Shown here: one piece after another, positions 58,001 to 60,000 of the stretch
How the letters are laid out: every line of letters starts with the position of its first letter
How positions within the stretch are numbered: the first letter of the stretch is position 1
Assembly (NCBI GenBank): GCA_002633005.1
Contig: NMRA01000332.1
Location: 141,230 to 201,229, forward strand
Direction: 5' to 3'
DNA length: 60,000 bases
Source of the DNA: Phoronis australis
Lineage: Eukaryota; Phoronida; Phoronidae
Notes under the pieces: generated by a model
The model's database searches: none
What the model was told of the DNA's origin: nothing
What the model saw: only the letters and a program-made list of their open reading frames with translations
Position numbers and translations under genes: made by a program

Positions 58001-58739
58001 TTTGTTGTTGAGGGCCCTCTTGGAAAGCAGTGATATCACTGAAGAGGTCACTCTCAATTTAAATATCACAGTAAGTAAATAAATAACTATTATAATGAGA
58101 TGGAATCCGAAACATGACGAAATGAAAAGACGATACCTCGCGAAGATTTGCGAGGTTTTACGTCTGCGTTGCGTAACCCTGAAATTCGCCTGGCTGATGG
58201 CCATACTGCTTCGTGGTCTGGAACTAACGCGCTGTGACAGTCAAATTCCGTGAGCCTGAACTGAAGCAAAACAAAAAGAAAGAACGGTTTCCCAATTCTT
58301 TTCAAGCCTAGAAATTATTTCTTATCTGTGTAGATAAAGTTTTTCTGCGGGAAGGACAAGTATTCGTTAAAATCTAGGCCGATGACTTTAACAGTTTTAA
58401 ATTTAAAAATTTGCTAAAATACTTTGTGATCGCACGTATTTCAACCAGTAGCGCGGTTGGACGCGACGCGAGAGTTTCAGATTCGATTCCACCCGGGGGA
58501 TGTTGTTAGATTATTCCCGCTAATAACACCTCTCTTTTAGACCCGACCTTCCACTATTACATATCTCTTTAACTGGCAAGTTGTTGTGTTTGTTGTAGGT
58601 AATCTCACTCGTAAAACGGAAATGGAGACAGAGGTATCCGCTGGCCAGAGAAGCGAGGCCATCGTCGTTATGTGGTCGCACTGCGTCTCTCCGTTTGGCA
58701 TCGACAGATACGGAGACGAGAAAGTTATCACTGGACAAG
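9935..58739 (+). CDS. Class B1 (secretin-family) GPCR, calcitonin-receptor-like; 12 exons, both ends missing
   Basis: Joined exons 9935-10026, 36110-36220, 45092-45201, 45479-45567, 45948-46068, 47745-47898, 50360-50426, 53208-53274, 56065-56150, 56590-56725, 57022-57063 and 58599-58739 give one open frame of about 405 codons with consistent intron phases. Family members are plasma-membrane peptide-hormone receptors that couple mainly to Gs. Visible features are six hormone-domain cysteines, seven hydrophobic segments, TM3 Cys plus the ECL2 CW pair, PLLG in TM6, the TM7 signature QGF..ATIYCFFNGEV, and the class B polar quartet: His in VHKN, Glu in FAEG, Thr in RATA, Tyr in IYCF. VHKNLF, NYFWMFAEGIYLHT and NGTWWKDPE resemble calcitonin/CGRP receptors. 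TM6 and TM7 also recall CRF and PDF receptors, so orthology is uncertain. Oddity: the Trp usually following the third cysteine is Ile (TCIP). Signal peptide and end of the tail were not found. Confidence 0.9.
10027..11041. other. Intronic stretch with a (CCA)n microsatellite
   Basis: No gene recognised. A (CCA)n run of about 14 units lies near 10452-10493. The rest is unique-looking intron sequence. Short ORFs here are uninformative; the longest, 10060-10440 on the minus strand, has no recognisable motif. Confidence 0.6.
11042..11087 (+). CDS. Candidate alternative first exon of the GPCR (ATG plus 15 codons)
   Basis: An ATG at 11042 opens MENDFTSAGKILKVA and runs straight into a consensus donor (gctg|gtaagta). 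The exon ends with one base left over, the phase required to splice to 36110. Used as a first exon it would put a short, non-signal-peptide N-terminus directly before the second ectodomain cysteine and skip cysteine 1. It could also be a chance ATG next to a donor-like sequence. Confidence 0.3.
11088..12727. other. Unassigned intron
   Basis: Short ORFs only, none with recognisable motifs. No transposon hallmark seen. Confidence 0.5.
12728..12804 (+). repeat. LINE-tail-like hairpin repeat, copy 1
   Basis: AGCCCTCTTGGAAAGCAGTG...CACTGAAGAGGCCACCCTC followed by TTTAAATATCACGATAATAAATAAATAAA. Matches 58007-58085. CCTCTT/AAGAGG and CAGTG/CACTG form a stem, and the AATAAATAAATAAA end looks like a retroposon 3' tail. 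No upstream coding part recognised. Confidence 0.55.
12805..14699. other. Unassigned intron with small hairpins
   Basis: No gene seen. It contains a perfect 11-bp stem-loop (13502-13512 with 13518-13528, CACAGTGCTAC/GTAGCACTGTG, loop gagaa). It also contains a cluster of CATAGACATC/GATGTCTATG repeats in both orientations at 13966-14030. Confidence 0.6.
14700..14960 (-). repeat. Interspersed repeat S, copy 1 (inverted relative to 20785-21075)
   Basis: Reverse complement shares blocks with 20785-21075: CGAGAAAGCGTGCA, ACGGATTGAAG, GTAAACCAACGCGCCTGTTTAGCG-like and ACGACCAACATGACTGT, in the same order. Noncoding. Confidence 0.7.
14961..20511. other. Long unassigned intron with a (TA)n run
   Basis: No protein-like ORF or transposon recognised. 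A (TA)n microsatellite at about 19581-19610 precedes the single N at 19612. Several TACATGTA octamers occur here (see findings). Confidence 0.5.
20512..20536. repeat. Perfect 25-base palindrome
   Basis: Arms AAACTCTGTGGT and ACCACAGAGTTT are separated by a single A. Flanked by GATTAG and a T-run. Confidence 0.9.
20785..21075 (+). repeat. Interspersed repeat S, copy 2
   Basis: Counterpart of 14700-14960 in opposite orientation; see the shared blocks listed there. The GATA-rich stretch after it (21120-21280, repeated TCTATC/GATAGA) is not part of copy 1. Confidence 0.7.
21076..23080. other. Unassigned intron with a short GATA-rich stretch
   Basis: A run of interrupted TCTATC/GATAGA motifs at 21140-21275. 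Otherwise no feature recognised. Confidence 0.5.
23090..23240 (+). mobile_element. hAT-like MITE, copy 1 (151 bases)
   Basis: Terminal inverted repeats CAGTGCTGTAGTGG and (C)CGCTACAGGACTG. Flanked by a perfect 8-base target-site duplication GACAAATT at 23082-23089 and 23241-23248. CAG...CTG termini with 8-base duplications are typical of hAT-superfamily elements. No ORF. Confidence 0.88.
23366..23775. mobile_element. Foldback (palindromic) element, full copy
   Basis: Two arms of about 165 bases meet near 23595. CAGTTGCCCAAATCGGCAAC and TGGCCAT on the left are mirrored by ATGGCCAGTTGCCGATTTGA on the right, and the similarity extends outward past ACTCCCGTAATTAA and TTGCTATAAGTACCTG. The left flank (CATACGCC...AAGCTTTTCGG, CCTCACACTG) is shared with 37283-37513. 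Noncoding foldback/MITE family. Confidence 0.8.
23784..24260 (+). mobile_element. Third, end-only copy of the THAP-associated repeat
   Basis: Begins TTAAAGGGCAATGACACC, continues TTTGTATCAATTTAGATCGA and TTACCTGACACC, and keeps CGGAGGTG. This matches the left ends of the elements at 24401 and 41048 for about 130 bases. The right-hand part differs and no THAP sequence is seen, so it is a deleted or divergent family member. It lies about 600 bases upstream of, and in line with, the full copy. Confidence 0.65.
25109..25268 (-). mobile_element. hAT-like MITE, copy 2, inserted in repeat copy A
   Basis: 160 bases with ends CAATGCTGTAGTGG and CCACTACAGCACTG, related to 23090-23240 in inverted orientation. 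Flanked by 8-base duplications GTCGGATT (25101-25108) and GTCGGGTT (25269-25276). Copy B of the host repeat has the empty site GTCGGCTT at 41776-41783. It contains three CGTAGGCGCA repeats. Confidence 0.9.
25694..25993 (-). CDS. THAP-type zinc-finger domain protein fragment (99 aa)
   Basis: Starts MNAAILRCIIPACTNYEAAK and continues ISFFRLPREPEILRKW, then RFCGRHFVDSDF. The C-x4-C ... C-x2-H ligands, the FxxLP segment and the invariant Trp fit the THAP (C2CH) DNA-binding fold. The domain is about 90 residues and almost fills the ORF; the AVPTxF box is not recognisable (SVACAC instead). It lies in a dispersed repeat with a decayed second copy at 42200-42555, so it is probably transposon-derived rather than a host gene. 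No transposase catalytic domain follows. Confidence 0.7.
   Translation of the reverse strand: MNAAILRCIIPACTNYEAAKKAGISFFRLPREPEILRKWLVVVKNERNAVNSKYEAVKYLRFCGRHFVDSDFCDEFWLTKEISIRSVACACSRRLSSIF
26158..27732. other. Unassigned intron
   Basis: No recognisable gene or repeat. Small CAGCCGCCAGATAATAA-type inverted motifs near 27185-27215 are too short to call. Confidence 0.5.
27733..30200 (-). mobile_element. L1/Tx1-like LINE, ORF2 fossil
   Basis: Read on the minus strand from about 30200: a degenerate RT start with PA-EFFK-like and TGHL-like blocks, then VDFQKAFDSISW near 29620, then the frame 29431-29087 with FLTLD and HTISGLKPNMDKHIVFGF (after the position of the YADD box, here degraded to AIDTF) and FTLLGIKFSVNLDEIIDPNY. 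A C-terminal remnant (27948-27733) follows. Multiple stops and frameshifts. ISGLK.N..K and LLGI.F fit L1/Tx1-type RT. No intact endonuclease recognised. Confidence 0.75.
30201..31058. other. Unassigned, with an unrecognised 93-codon minus-strand ORF
   Basis: The frame 30434-30715 (minus) is rich in Leu and Lys and resembles nothing recognised; it may be the 5' part of the adjacent LINE or chance. No splice-site context noted. Confidence 0.35.
31059..33930. repeat. Degenerate tandem/segmental repeat array
   Basis: Blocks recur in order. TGACCTTTGCACCAAATGACC-type sequence with TTCCGGTGCATTATGGAATA and GAGTTATTAAGCCTCAAA occur at 31069-31225 and again at 32258-32430. AGAAAAATGCACTTAATGAC occurs at 31551 and 31981. 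A clear direct pair of about 430 bases (32450-32880 and 32880-33300) shares GGTGTATGCATGTGCATAGTG and GTCCCTGGTAACTATGAAAG blocks. A further unit follows at 33480-33720. Units are separated by GAAGAAGAATAAGAAC purine tracts. Noncoding. Confidence 0.8.
31251..31275. repeat. Perfect 25-base palindrome in the array
   Basis: ATTATTGTCACG and CGTGACAATAAT around a single G. It sits just after a purine-rich AAGAATAAG tract, like the hairpins at 33937-34098. Confidence 0.9.
33937..34102. repeat. Three tandem hairpins with CTCTGCGC arms
   Basis: Stem-loops at 33937-33960, 34001-34024 and 34075-34098. Each has ACTCTGCG(C)/(G)CGCAGAGT arms of 8-10 bp around a TTGCAC or TTGAAC loop, spaced 64 and 74 bases apart. 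They are separated by AATAAGAATAAGAA tracts and a repeated GATAAAATACGTAGAACAG. The third keeps the stem with an outer GT/AC extension. Confidence 0.9.
34310..35690 (+). mobile_element. L1/Tx1-like LINE, 3' part, opposite orientation
   Basis: Plus-strand frames read the C-terminal region of a LINE ORF2: FIWQNKPPRVRGDI near 34480, then 34814-35008 (NGKTAFYMRYYNAGIVFIQD, LLDLE...LSWEVLKEKY), 35018-35206, then ETINHLFLECEHVLSFW near 35285 (a tail H-C motif), and a final Leu-rich frame 35379-35654. It ends with an AATAAA at about 35668. Several frameshifts. Probably the same broad clade as 27733-30200. Confidence 0.78.
35691..36109. other. Unassigned intron before the HormR exon
   Basis: Nothing recognised besides the acceptor region of the 36110 exon. 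Confidence 0.5.
36110..36220 (+). CDS. GPCR exon: hormone-binding domain, cysteines 2-4
   Basis: Acceptor tcgtttcag, donor gtaaac. The 111 bases (phase 1 to phase 1) encode NLYCNGTWDMLTC then IPHIAAGETKYLPCPPGAAY. This is the secretin-family HormR core: C-N-x-T-W-D with a glycosylation sequon NGT, then C...AAG...LPCP. In most relatives the third cysteine is followed by Trp (CW); here it is Ile. Confidence 0.93.
36430..36560 (-). mobile_element. tRNA-like SINE head, copy 2, eroded
   Basis: Minus strand GCTGAGTTGCACAGCGGTTA matches the SINE head at 885 (GCTGAGTGGCGCAGTGGTTA), so the A box is recognisable. The downstream sequence differs and no B box is kept. Confidence 0.55.
36540..37185 (-). 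repeat. Interspersed repeat family R, copy 2 (inverted)
   Basis: Reverse complement of the 159-884 block order: GATGACGTCAGCTGCTGAG, CTTAAATGAGCACGCGCAAT-like, GGATCC, AGCTTAGCATGATAA, AGGCCGGGG, then the 3' CATGTAATAATCTA palindrome. Noncoding. Confidence 0.75.
37283..37513 (-). mobile_element. Foldback element, single-arm copy
   Basis: Carries one arm of the element at 23366-23775: CAGTTTCCGACTTGGGCAAC, GAACGAAGGACTGCTC, TTCGAGTTGAAAGGAATTA, CAGTGTGAGG and CCGAAAAGCTTTT, ending GGCGTATGAA. The second arm is missing. Confidence 0.7.
37514..38784. other. Unassigned intron
   Basis: Contains short recurrences of AAAGTACGCG and TCGTTTAAGAAC at 37553-37680. Otherwise nothing recognised. Confidence 0.5.
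38785..39180. repeat. Minisatellite folded into a long imperfect palindrome
   Basis: The left half is a run of roughly 20-base units such as CATACGAACCTATGAATCATG and ACCCAAAAATCACGCATAC. The right half (from about 38985) is the same unit in reverse complement (GTTCGTATGCGTGATTTTTA). The ends also pair: GAGCATTGTATCTTACGCGCG with its complement near 39140. The centre is near 38975. Confidence 0.85.
39427..39835 (+). repeat. Direct repeat pair around CGCCTTTAGGCCC
   Basis: 39431-39560 and 39709-39835 share ACGCCTTTACGCCCAAAGGTCT-type, GAAACGATGCCTTTTTCGAGGCC-type and GCATATAAGCC/CTCATAAAAGC blocks. Diverged duplicates of a noncoding element. Confidence 0.55.
39836..41047. other. Unassigned intron
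   Basis: Two overlapping minus-strand ORFs of about 100 codons (40521-40887) have no recognisable domain. Confidence 0.45.
41048..42717 (+). mobile_element. THAP-carrying TIR repeat, copy B
   Basis: Left end ATAA-AGGAGAATTCCACC, right end GGTGGCATTCTCCT-TTAA, the cleanest right terminus of the family. It aligns with copy A throughout, apart from lacking the MITE present in A (empty site 41776-41783) and carrying an extra partly duplicated segment around 41570-41650. Confidence 0.75.
42200..42555 (-). pseudogene. Decayed THAP domain in copy B
   Basis: Homologous to 25694-25993 but broken. The first zinc-ligand Cys is replaced by Tyr (RYIVPAC). A stop follows FFRLPR. A frameshift precedes the remaining frame 42251-42439, which still shows the CGWHFVDSDF end. 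Confidence 0.75.
42718..44000 (-). mobile_element. CR1/Jockey-like LINE, 3' part
   Basis: Minus-strand frames give successive parts of a non-LTR RT C-terminus: HLGLLLDNKVTFTPH near 43850, FKSFVIPHLDYCDIIYQSA (43503-43751), an R...IPSSFRHAFKKSTILTC... and NWNSLPSKI block (43324-43530), then CCGDAQTNAHIFFAC near 43190, a Cys/His tail motif. Frameshifts present. Its 3' end abuts the end of THAP repeat copy B. Confidence 0.82.
44109..44730 (+). mobile_element. Candidate solo LTR
   Basis: CCAAT-type boxes (44117, 44158), a TATA-like TATAGTG at 44187, an AATAAATTAATTA near 44635 and a GACA end near 44729 resemble LTR organisation. Two direct copies of GAGACYGTGACCAGCAAG lie at 44339-44362 and 44403-44425. 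No target-site duplication or internal region found, so this is tentative. Confidence 0.3.
45092..45201 (+). CDS. GPCR exon: hormone-binding domain, cysteines 5 and 6
   Basis: Acceptor ttttag, donor gtaaga; phase 1 to 0. It reads EKAFRTCTVNGTWWKDPED then ...TNYLQCSRDDTH. The pattern C-x-x-x-G-x-W-[FW]-[KR]-[HD]-P-E ... NY.xC is close to calcitonin and CGRP receptors, the main ectodomain argument for that branch. NGT is a second glycosylation sequon. Confidence 0.93.
45479..45567 (+). CDS. GPCR exon: transmembrane segment 1
   Basis: Acceptor cattgacag, donor gtgagc. It encodes VVVTEWLYRSGFSLSLVCLL then VAIFTFLAF in phase 0 to 2: a hydrophobic segment with the small-residue SLSL core typical of class B TM1. 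It joins in phase to the preceding and following exons, which supports a short hydrophobic exon that would otherwise be ambiguous. Confidence 0.88.
45948..46068 (+). CDS. GPCR exon: intracellular loop 1 and TM2
   Basis: Acceptor aatttccag, donor gtaagt. It reads QLHCERISVHKNLFVSYAFV then CIVSLINHLAVDYEIAKENP. The His in VHKN is the conserved class B TM2 histidine. L-x-C-x-R-x-[ST]-x-H-K-N-[ML]-F is the calcitonin-receptor-family form of this motif; PTH, CRF and VIP receptors usually have IH-x-N or IHMHL. Confidence 0.93.
46069..46865. other. Unassigned intron
   Basis: Nothing recognised. Confidence 0.5.
46987..47018 (-). ncRNA. Hammerhead-ribozyme-like remnant, Penelope copy 1
   Basis: On the minus strand a GAAAC/GTTTC stem with a 7-base loop is followed directly by GAAATAT. 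The preceding CUGAUGA box is degraded (CAGAAT). Compare 52128-52158, which has the box. Probably inactive. Confidence 0.35.
47139..47650 (-). pseudogene. GIY-YIG endonuclease region of a Penelope-like element
   Basis: Two minus-strand frames: 47458-47649 (ending ...YYRNRKSSNLVIKYIFLG) and 47139-47432. The second contains CYIGQTVCSLSRRLSMHLQN, i.e. YIG, the catalytic Arg and H, then a C-terminal LESPLIAFEKPVLNEQQ. A VVYEFVCP segment with Cys bridges them. GIY-YIG endonuclease at the C-terminus of an RT is specific to Penelope-like retroelements. RT itself is absent here. Confidence 0.78.
47745..47898 (+). CDS. GPCR exon: TM3, loop 2 and start of TM4
   Basis: Acceptor ttttatag, donor gtaagt; 154 bases, phase 0 to 1. 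It starts GWCQAVHVL, whose Cys should pair with ECL2, continues QCNYFWMFAEGIYLHTSLLF and ends CYGIGW. NYFWM..EGIYLHT is one of the strongest secretin-family signatures and contains the conserved TM3 Glu. Confidence 0.96.
47899..50359. other. Receptor intron with unrecognised ORFs
   Basis: The longest frames are 48145-48531 (+, 128 codons), 48506-48805 (-, 99 codons, starting MIPSTPPDEFDEPFLKVLKV) and 49323-49694 (-, 123 codons, Arg/Ser-rich). None shows a domain I recognise or splice-site context. The second looks most protein-like in composition and may be an exon of an intronic gene or a repeat fragment. Confidence 0.35.
50360..50426 (+). CDS. GPCR exon: TM4 and ECL2 start
   Basis: Acceptor tttttcag, donor gtaagt; phase 1 to 2. 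It encodes GIPLLVTVPYIGLRVVDPNA followed by TI. Together with the previous exon it restores GWGIP, the conserved TM4 W-G-x-P motif. NAT is a possible glycosylation sequon in ECL2. Confidence 0.93.
50427..52124. other. Unassigned intron
   Basis: No gene or transposon recognised. TGACGTCA (CRE-like) at about 51411 is noted only as a motif. Confidence 0.5.
52125..52520 (-). mobile_element. Second Penelope-like fragment
   Basis: On the minus strand, about 52420-52270 reads HGRKISSQEAKTVIRLVEHG then LKILESLTIS, matching the end of the GIY-YIG protein at 47139-47320 (ARKIIRQEIVENTSIRYVEQ, LKVLESPLIA). A frameshift and substitutions show decay. A hammerhead-like motif lies downstream at 52128-52158, as in the first copy. 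Confidence 0.65.
52128..52158 (-). ncRNA. Hammerhead-ribozyme-like core, Penelope copy 2
   Basis: On the minus strand CTGATGA (52156-52150), one base, GAGA, an 8-base loop, TCTC, GAAA (52132-52129). This is the CUGAUGA-stem II-GAAA order of hammerhead ribozymes, described in Penelope-like elements. The extra U between CUGAUGA and the stem, and the lack of an obvious stem I/III, argue for a degenerate copy. Confidence 0.45.
52521..53207. other. Unassigned intron
   Basis: Nothing recognised. Confidence 0.5.
53208..53274 (+). CDS. GPCR exon: ECL2 CW motif and TM5 start
   Basis: Acceptor cattttcag, donor gtaagt; phase 2 to 0. It reads CWMGTHHWQFLIVAIPPTLT. The CW pair is the conserved ECL2 disulfide cysteine plus Trp. 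IPP in TM5 replaces the more usual GP. Confidence 0.93.
53275..53884. other. Unassigned intron
   Basis: Nothing recognised; contains a G-rich GGGAAAAGGGAAGGTGGGC stretch near 53388. Confidence 0.5.
53885..54660 (+). mobile_element. TIR element T, copy 2, uninterrupted
   Basis: Same orientation and block order as copy 1: GGCCGTATTTC, GTCTGTTTGGGTT, CAGTTTTACTGCTC, GATACAGTCCTTACCTCAA, AATCAGCACAGTTT. It ends with ATGAAATGAATTCTCGAAAG and GGATAACCTACAT, the same right terminus as 7755-7826. The left terminus is eroded (TTATCCCATATATATG). Internal duplication of CCNAGAGAACTAAGATTTT at 54281 and 54341. No coding sequence. Confidence 0.75.
54870..55990. repeat. Highly diverged tandem repeat
   Basis: Three spaced occurrences of a TTTTNAATAAAATTTGGCAAAT-like block (near 55013, 55715 and 55868), each near a GTCCCC/CCCC-AGTGAC-type block (CCCCGCTAGTGAC, CCCCAAGTGAC, CCCCCTAGTGG at 55660-55950). 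Unit about 150 bases where adjacent. Noncoding. Confidence 0.45.
56065..56150 (+). CDS. GPCR exon: TM5 end and intracellular loop 3
   Basis: Acceptor gcactttcag, donor gtagtg (GT present, otherwise weak). It encodes LNLGLVINIIRILVTKLRAV then NTPDTGHI. N..F/L..NI[IV]R[IV]L[VM]TKLR is the G-protein-contacting TM5/ICL3 signature shared by CRF, PDF and calcitonin receptors. Confidence 0.94.
56590..56725 (+). CDS. GPCR exon: TM6, ECL3 and TM7 start
   Basis: Acceptor atttgtag, donor gtatgt; phase 2 to 0. It reads RKTVRATAILIPLLGLHQIL, then a PSDDDLP ECL3, then YIFVYQFFAAIIISTQ. It contains the TM6 PLLG kink motif and the conserved Thr (RAT). The acidic DDD loop is CRF-receptor-like (GEDD there). 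Confidence 0.95.
57022..57063 (+). CDS. GPCR exon: 42-base TM7 exon
   Basis: Acceptor tttgcag, donor gtaaac. It encodes exactly 14 codons, GFLVATIYCFFNGE. A 42-base TM7 exon is a conserved feature of vertebrate secretin-family receptor genes, so its length supports an authentic class B gene rather than a retrocopy. Confidence 0.95.
57064..58006. other. Unassigned intron
   Basis: Nothing recognised. Confidence 0.5.
58007..58085 (+). repeat. LINE-tail-like hairpin repeat, copy 2
   Basis: GCCCTCTTGGAAAGCAGTGA, TATCACTGAAGAGGTCACTC and TTTAAATATCACAGTAAGTAAATAAATAA match 12730-12804. The stem is kept in both copies. Confidence 0.55.
58441..58515 (+). mobile_element. Possible tRNA-derived SINE head
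   Basis: CCAGTAGCGCGGTTGGACGC resembles a D-arm/A-box region (one mismatch to TRGYNNANNNG). It is followed about 20 bases later by a B box GATTCGATTCC. Spacing is short for a complete tRNA, so a truncated SINE is more likely than a tRNA gene. Confidence 0.45.
58599..58739 (+). CDS. GPCR exon: helix 8 and proximal cytoplasmic tail
   Basis: Acceptor gttgtag, donor gtaaga. It reads VISLVKRKWRQRYPLAREAR and continues with a Ser/Thr-rich basic tail ending RKLSLDK. With the previous exon it completes N-G-E-V and the basic helix-8 VKRKW. Phase 0 at both ends. The next exon is not identifiable in 58740-60000. Confidence 0.9.
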
Positions 58740-60000
58740 GTAAGATAATTTAACCGAAATGATGAGAATTCTGAGTTGATTTTAAGTGTTGGTACATTTC
58801 GTTTATGTAGAATTTAATGTTGTTCAGTTTCATGTAACTAAAAAGTTCAAAACCATTTTTCGTTCTCATGGAAAACAGTTGTCTGCGAATGGATGAATAT
58901 TGTATTCAATGCTTATAAAATGACTTGAAAGCGCTCTAAATATTTTAACTTGAACAGCTGACACCAAACCAATCCTACATAGACTACAAATTCTGTGCGT
59001 GGACAATTCAGTCTGGTAATGATTAATTTCATTGGTAAACTTTGAGAGTACAGTAACACACTTACGACTCAGATGACATGTTGCGTTCATTCCTCCAGTG
59101 AAAATTATTTTTATGATAGCAAATTGTCTGCTTTTATTAAACATGATACTATTACAAATATGTGAAAATGAAAACACTCATACCCACATACATACGTACA
59201 TGCACACTTACAACTCAAAAATAAACTTCCTCAAAATAAAAGTACCATACAGTAGAGGCACATCAGTTATTAAAATTTTTGAATTTTATATGATTGTAAA
59301 ATAAACAATTTGAAATACTCAAAAACATCCCTGTTGAAGTATGTCAAATTGGGAGTAGTTTTTTGAGACGCCGCCGATAAATATGAAATTCTCCTAGACA
59401 TACAATTAGATTAATTACGTATCGTGTCCTTCAATTCCGTTATTTTAGTATGTTTAAAACTGTCATTTAGTATTGCTATGTATCGTACGTCAATATAGTG
59501 AAGCCTACTTCACGTGAGGCGATTTTATTCGTTGCAGTAACAGCGGCTACTATCTGCAAAGTCGCCATGGTACATGTAATTGCCACTAGCAATTCCAACT
59601 GGTCACTAAATATAATAGCCATTACTAGAATTCAACATAAGTTGCTAGTAGCCGGTGACTTTATGATCACGAGACGAGCTGCGACTTGTGTATAATAATG
59701 TGTTCAGGTAGACTTGCAAGTGCCACCATGCAGCTGGGCTTGTGTATACAGGTACACTTCTGCGTACGCAGTATGACTGAAAAACAAGTTCTCAAGTGGT
59801 CAGGCGATGAAATCATCAGATACTTACAGAAATTGTGAAATTTTGTGGGACGTAAACAAGTGTAAAGAATTACAAGACAACATAAAATCAAACGCATAAT
59901 CATCGAAATGGTGAAGAAATTTTGAGAAGGAAAATTAAAAGTATGAAAGTTGTTTGGAGCGGAACAAGATGAAAAATCAATGAAAAGTGGAGCACTATAG
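58740..60000. other. Intron downstream of the last recognised receptor exon
   Basis: No further receptor exon with a stop codon could be identified. The remaining cytoplasmic tail is either too short to recognise or beyond the window. Confidence 0.5.

Overview
This is a eukaryotic, most likely marine-invertebrate (bilaterian) chromosome segment, about 60% A+T, with a 509-base assembly gap (8834-9342) and one stray N (19612). There is no bacterial-type gene organisation: nearly everything is intron, transposon debris and simple repeat. The phylum cannot be fixed from the sequence. A calcitonin-receptor-like GPCR gene, Ngaro/DIRS-type and Penelope-like retroelements, THAP-bearing repeats and tRNA-derived SINEs fit a hemichordate, echinoderm, amphioxus, brachiopod or mollusc.

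The one convincing host gene is a class B1 (secretin-family) GPCR on the + strand. Twelve exons between 9935 and 58739 can be read by eye. All have AG/GT borders and every intron phase is compatible, giving about 405 codons with no stop. They encode the C-terminal part of the extracellular hormone-binding domain with its six cysteines, all seven membrane segments and the start of the cytoplasmic tail. Motifs such as VHKNLF, NYFWMFAEGIYLHT and NGTWWKDPE point to the calcitonin/CGRP-receptor (CLR) branch, but only a tree would settle that. The signal-peptide exon and the end of the tail were not found. A short ATG exon at 11042-11087 has the right phase to be an alternative first exon.

Region by region: 0.2-7.8 kb is a nest of repeats. 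It holds an interspersed repeat, a tRNA-derived SINE and a TIR element (1.04-7.83 kb) split by a 5.6 kb tyrosine-recombinase retrotransposon with Ngaro/PAT-style split direct repeats and decayed gag, RT-RNase H and recombinase. 7.9-9.5 kb is a LINE fragment followed by a (GTA)n microsatellite containing the gap. 10-23 kb is mostly featureless intron. 23-26.2 kb holds an 8-bp-TSD MITE, a palindromic element and a THAP-domain repeat that is itself split by the same MITE family. 27.7-35.7 kb has two oppositely oriented L1/Tx1-like LINE fragments flanking a 3 kb degenerate tandem array that carries DR1-type motifs and hairpins. 36-44.7 kb has second copies of several families (repeat R, palindromic element, THAP element), a minisatellite palindrome, a CR1/Jockey-like LINE 3' end and a possible solo LTR. 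From 45 to 58.7 kb the receptor exons become dense, with two Penelope-like fragments and a second copy of the TIR element in introns.

All calls come from reading the sequence and given translations. No database search, alignment program or RNA folding was run, so family names are recognition by motif.
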